In this document: piece by piece, positions 61,431 to 64,000 of the stretch | How the letters are laid out: the number at the start of each line of letters is the position of its first letter | How positions within the stretch are numbered: position 1 is the first letter of the stretch | Assembly: GCF_000003855.2 (NCBI RefSeq) | Contig: NW_003101677.1 | Coordinates: forward strand, 3,136,389-3,200,388 | Length of the DNA: 64,000 nt | Source: Blastomyces gilchristii SLH14081 | Taxonomy: Eukaryota > Ascomycota > Eurotiomycetes > Onygenales > Ajellomycetaceae | Direction of reading: 5' to 3' | Translations under genes and position numbers: made by a program | The notes under the pieces: generated by a model | Told to the model about the DNA's origin: nothing | The model's database searches: none | Seen by the model: only the letters and a program-made list of their open reading frames with translations

Positions 61431-62098
61431 CTCAGTCAGATCTTGAGATATACTGATTTTATAGTTGTTGTGTCTGCTGATTATGTATTGAATACAGTTG
61501 CTGAGGTCTCTTTTTGTACTTTTCTGCCGGGGATGGGCCAGATCGGAAGGGGTGGTACAAGGGTGGGACTTGGTGTAAAGACAGAGAGGGTTTTTCATGG
61601 AGGATGCACTTCAGATGTGTCCGTTGATTATGTGCTTGATACTATTGCCGAGGTATCTTTTTGTATTTTTCTGCCGGATGTGGGCCAGATTGGGAAGGGC
61701 GGTACATGGGTGGGACTTGGTGTTGATGTTTTGGAACATCAAAGATAGACAGGGTTTTCGTGGAAGTTGCTTCACAGATATCTCCACAATTACAGGTCAG
61801 GGATCTTCCAAAATCAAGAAGATTGGCGCATATGGCTAGGTCTCTTCACCTTACAATTTGTATGGCAATTTGGCCCGGGGTTGTGGTGTGGTAGGGGTGA
61901 ACGGGGGATAATCCCACACAGGAGTTTCGAACAACGTCTGGTTCACGTTTGGCTGGATAACTCCACCACCACACGGGGTATGCGGTCGGCGATGGGGTCA
62001 AAATGCTCGTATGATCGAGGGCTTTTCGATGGATCTATCGGCGGGTTCTTATTCGAAAAATCGAGCGAGTTCGTGGTGGAGCGGTTGTATGGCCATGA
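61431..62098 (-). other. LINE3 5' end: GC-rich, little-mutated region with tandem repeats
   Basis: In contrast with its surroundings this segment is rich in CpG and GG/CC (for example cggcgatggggtc). It lies between the AT-rich 5' UTR and the LINE3 target duplication, so it is the 5' end of the inserted unit. Two-plus tandem units occupy 61466-61830. Open + strand frames (61443-61748, 61597-61839, 61767-62180) are likely by-products, although the repeat is in phase with a codon frame. It may act as a LINE promoter or be unique DNA carried at the 5' end. Confidence 0.7.
61466..61830. repeat. Tandem repeat, period about 147 bp
   Basis: The word ctgccgg recurs at 61524 and 61671 (147 bp apart) within blocks sharing gattatgt, tttttgta, gggccagat and ggtgggacttggtgt. 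The second unit has an extra 23 bp (tgatgttttggaacatcaaa region), and a partial third unit follows from about 61783. Confidence 0.85.
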
Positions 62099-62108
62099 TC
62101 ATACATCT

Positions 62109-62315
62109 AAGATATCAGAACTCTTGAGTCTTTTGCTGATATTCTCTTGTAAGATCTTGTTACAGAGTCAGAGTGACTGATAAGTAAGCTTCTATTTAGA
62201 AACTCAGTGTCTGCTTAACTGATTATTCATTTCTCTATTTCTTACATGTCATTACATGTTTGAATATCTCAGTAAGTAATCATTTCTAATAAGAAGACAA
62301 TGAACATTTTTCAAG
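62109..62315 (-). pseudogene. Element F leader between LINE3 and 5' LTR
   Basis: Matches E 43032-43290 in reverse and shows that LINE3 inserted into the leader of F. Confidence 0.85.
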
Positions 62316-62614
62316 TATAAGAGATCTACACTGAATAGATTAGTATGATATTTATAGATTATATATATCAAAGTAAAAAACATTAGAGAAGAAAAAAAGA
62401 GAAAGTGTGAGAATCAGTGATCAGAGTGAATATCTATACATATACACAGTAAAGCTTTGAGATAAAAGAATAGATATTCTGTATATATGATGAAGCTTTG
62501 AAGTGAAAGAATAGAAAGTCTGTGAGTTTTTTCAGCTGAGAATTGAAGCTTTCAGCGGAAGCTATGAAGTGTAAGGAAATAGTATATATAATTAATCAGG
62601 CGCAGCCCGCCACA
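62316..62614 (-). repeat. Element F 5' LTR
   Basis: 299 bp. The outer right end is CpG-rich (ggcgcagcccgccaca, cagcgg); the inner end is decayed (ctacactgaatag). It carries the same duplicated block of about 41 bp as its partner. Confidence 0.9.
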
Positions 62615-63105
62615 CATTTGAGTATTATTAAAAAGTGTTACTTTTAAAAAAATTAAAAATAATCTAAAAAAAACCGTAAAATGTCTAAAAATAGAAACAT
62701 TATGTCAAGAATAAGACTAAATGAGACTAAATGAAATCACTTTCTTATTTTTTATAAGTCATGATGTTATTTTAAGATCTGATGAATAGTTACTTTGCAT
62801 GTTTTTTTAACAATTAGTCTCAGCAGAATTCATGTCAAGAAATGTATGAAATCAGATTAAATAAAATTAAATATGAAATTTATAATCTCAGCGGCCAGTC
62901 TAGTCTCAGACACGGTTACATGATCAGTCTATGTATAACTGTGTCTGAAACTAGAATCAAACTTAATAGTTATTATATTACTTAAAAGTATTACTTCTGA
63001 TTATAATGTAAGTTTATTACATTGATTTCAAATCACTTTATTTTAAATATTAAAGATCTCAAATTCACTTTTTAAATAAAAATTTAGTTTTAAATAAAGA
63101 ATAAT
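62615..63105 (-). repeat. Repeat family X: inverted arm, right part, and second core
   Basis: Resumes the arm cut at 48751. A core follows at about 62890-62960 with a hairpin, cagacacggttacat pairing with a gtataactgtgtctg stretch, and then a further AT-rich stretch to the LINE4 tail. Confidence 0.7.
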
Positions 63106-63160
63106 ATTTATTATTATTATTATTCTTTCATTATAAATATATACAGTCAGAGACTATTGA

Positions 63161-63260
63161 NNNNNNNNNNNNNNNNNNNNNNNNNNNNNNNNNNNNNNNN
63201 NNNNNNNNNNNNNNNNNNNNNNNNNNNNNNNNNNNNNNNNNNNNNNNNNNNNNNNNNNNN
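63161..63260. other. Assembly gap (N, exactly 100)
   Basis: A round 100 N usually marks a scaffold join of unknown length, so the 3' UTR of LINE4 may be misjoined. Confidence 0.95.
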
Positions 63261-63502
63261 CTAGCTGAAACTTTAGTTCGCAGGGTTTTTCTAATAAGCT
63301 ATAAAGCGAACTATTATACATTTGTCAATTTCAGATATGCAAAATCAGAAAGTTTCAGCTCAGAATACAAAAATCATTTATAAATTACAGTATTTTAACA
63401 TCTTCTGATACTTTGAAATCATTCAGAAATGACATAACAAAAGAAAAGAAAAAGAGAATAAAGACTTAAAGACAGACATATTAAATAAGTAGATAGAAAA
63501 GC

Positions 63503-64000
63503 CCTGGTAAAATTCAGAATGCAGAAGAGCAGTAAGAGTAGATAAACTGATTGAATAAACTTTTAAGCATTTAATAGATTTAATTAACAAGTCTGTTCAA
63601 CAAACATTGTTTAGAAAAGATATGAAACAGAAATCTATTATAGATCTAACTTTCATATCACAAAATTTAATTGAAAAAAGACTTATAAACTGCTTTATTA
63701 ATTCAAATGAGACTTCAGAATCAAGTCATGAGATCATTCAGTTTGATATTAAACTGAGTGAAAAACCAATAAGTGAAAATCCTCTTCTCTTCAATTAATA
63801 TAACTTTGAAAAAGCTGATTGAAAAGCAGTTGAAGAAAGTATAAAACTTCTGAAATATGAAAAGCAGAGTGAGCTCTATGGAAATCAGAGTCAAGATATC
63901 TTAAATGAAACACTTAAGAATAGAGTAAAGCTGATTACATCTATTTTTGTAATAAGTATTAGAGAAAATATTTCAAAGAAAAAGTCTTCTGAGTATTTCA
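63503..64000 (+). pseudogene. LINE4 ORF2 fragment (endonuclease C-terminal part), inverted
   Basis: Homologous to LINE1 from 4266. Open at 63607-63798 (SIIDLTFISQNLIEKRL; SSHEIIQFDIKLSEK matching the endonuclease SDH-like motif). It keeps TGG directly after the ccc codon where LINE1 has TGA. Continues beyond the window. Confidence 0.85.

Larger units (their letters stand above)
54508..62098 (-). mobile_element. LINE3: long non-LTR retrotransposon with 5' region
   Basis: 7.6 kb on the - strand: AAT tail first (54508-54530), 3' UTR, ORF2, ORF1, then about 1.6 kb of 5' region. It is flanked by tcatacatct (54498-54507 and 62099-62108), after which element F resumes. It is the longest LINE in the window and shows what LINE1, LINE2 and LINE4 lack. 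ORFs are decayed but the 5' end is GC-rich. Confidence 0.92.
48752..62614 (-). mobile_element. Element F: chromodomain Ty3/gypsy (family GE), interrupted
   Basis: LTRs 48752-49064 and 62316-62614 enclose a - strand gag-pol homologous to E. It is interrupted by SINE2 (53685-54066) and LINE3 (54508-62098). The flanks tattt (48747-48751) and cattt (62615-62619) fit a 5-bp target duplication with one C-to-T. Without the insertions the element is about 5.9 kb. Confidence 0.92.
63106..64000 (-). mobile_element. LINE4: non-LTR element with inverted 5' part
   Basis: The 3' end (AAT tail and 3' UTR, 63106-63502) is on the - strand. At 63503 the sequence jumps to the endonuclease part of ORF2 on the + strand and runs off the window. 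It contains the N gap 63161-63260. Confidence 0.85.

Noticed and set aside
61443..62180. Overlapping open frames as a host gene
   Set aside because: They lie inside the LINE3 insertion unit, three frames overlap, and they depend on tandem repeats and GC-rich text. No family was recognised.
1..64000. Alternative genetic code with TGA as Trp, or a mitochondrial sequence
   Set aside because: TGA also replaces Arg positions, TAA and TAG stops are common too, frameshifts and lost catalytic residues occur, and LINE4 has TGG where LINE1 has TGA. No mitochondrial genes are present.
1..64000. CRISPR arrays, bacterial operons, ribosome binding sites, rRNA
   Set aside because: No regularly spaced repeats other than LINE/SINE tails and the 147-bp units, no prokaryotic gene organisation, and no rRNA-like conserved stretch was seen.

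Overview
This window is a nested graveyard of transposable elements, most likely from an AT-rich heterochromatic compartment of a filamentous ascomycete fungus. That placement is an inference from three things: Tad-like LINEs with an RNase H domain, Ty3/gypsy elements with chromodomains, and a DUF3716-like cysteine pattern together with RIP-like C-to-T decay. I found no intact host gene, rRNA, functional tRNA or CRISPR array. Nearly every coding region is a relic full of stops, mostly TGA where Trp (TGG) or Arg (CGN) is expected, so coordinates for coding relics are approximate outer limits. Three runs of N are present (20241-20627, 35849-36126, 63161-63260).

Layout. (1) 1-20917: Gypsy1, a + strand Ty3/gypsy copy of family GA that enters from the left. 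It is split by LINE1 (2386-8112), by element A (8212-16442, same family, opposite strand) and by SINE1 (16531-16908). It ends in an LTR at 20752-20917 and was itself inserted into LINE2 (20918-21452). (2) 21453-22414: an unassigned segment with a tRNA-like end, then a scrap of gypsy family GE. (3) 22415-30182: element D, a chromodomain gypsy element (family GD) with an extra open segment downstream of pol. (4) 30183-38446: element B, a complete family GA copy. (5) 38447-41400: a truncated Ty1/copia relic. (6) 41530-63105: an AT-rich repeat family X, arranged as direct and inverted arms, that received SINE3 and two GE elements. Element E (42775-48411) sits inside SINE3. Element F (48752-62614) contains SINE2 and the long LINE3 (54508-62098). 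(7) 63106-64000: LINE4, whose two parts point in opposite directions.

Main observations. In hand-aligned LTR pairs of families GA and GE the lost cytosines are mostly in CpG and CpC, whereas classical Neurospora-type RIP prefers CpA; element D has also lost CpA. Within each LTR pair the CpG sites survive at the edge facing the outside of the element and are lost at the edge facing its interior, as expected for a homology-directed process that weakens where homology ends. Family GA carries a long reading frame antisense to pol, conserved in all three copies, with a DUF3716-like Cys pattern and a possible 85-nt intron. LINE3 has a GC-rich, little-mutated 5' region containing about 147-bp tandem repeats. 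The tRNA-derived SINE shares its 3' tail with the LINE, suggesting that it uses the LINE machinery.
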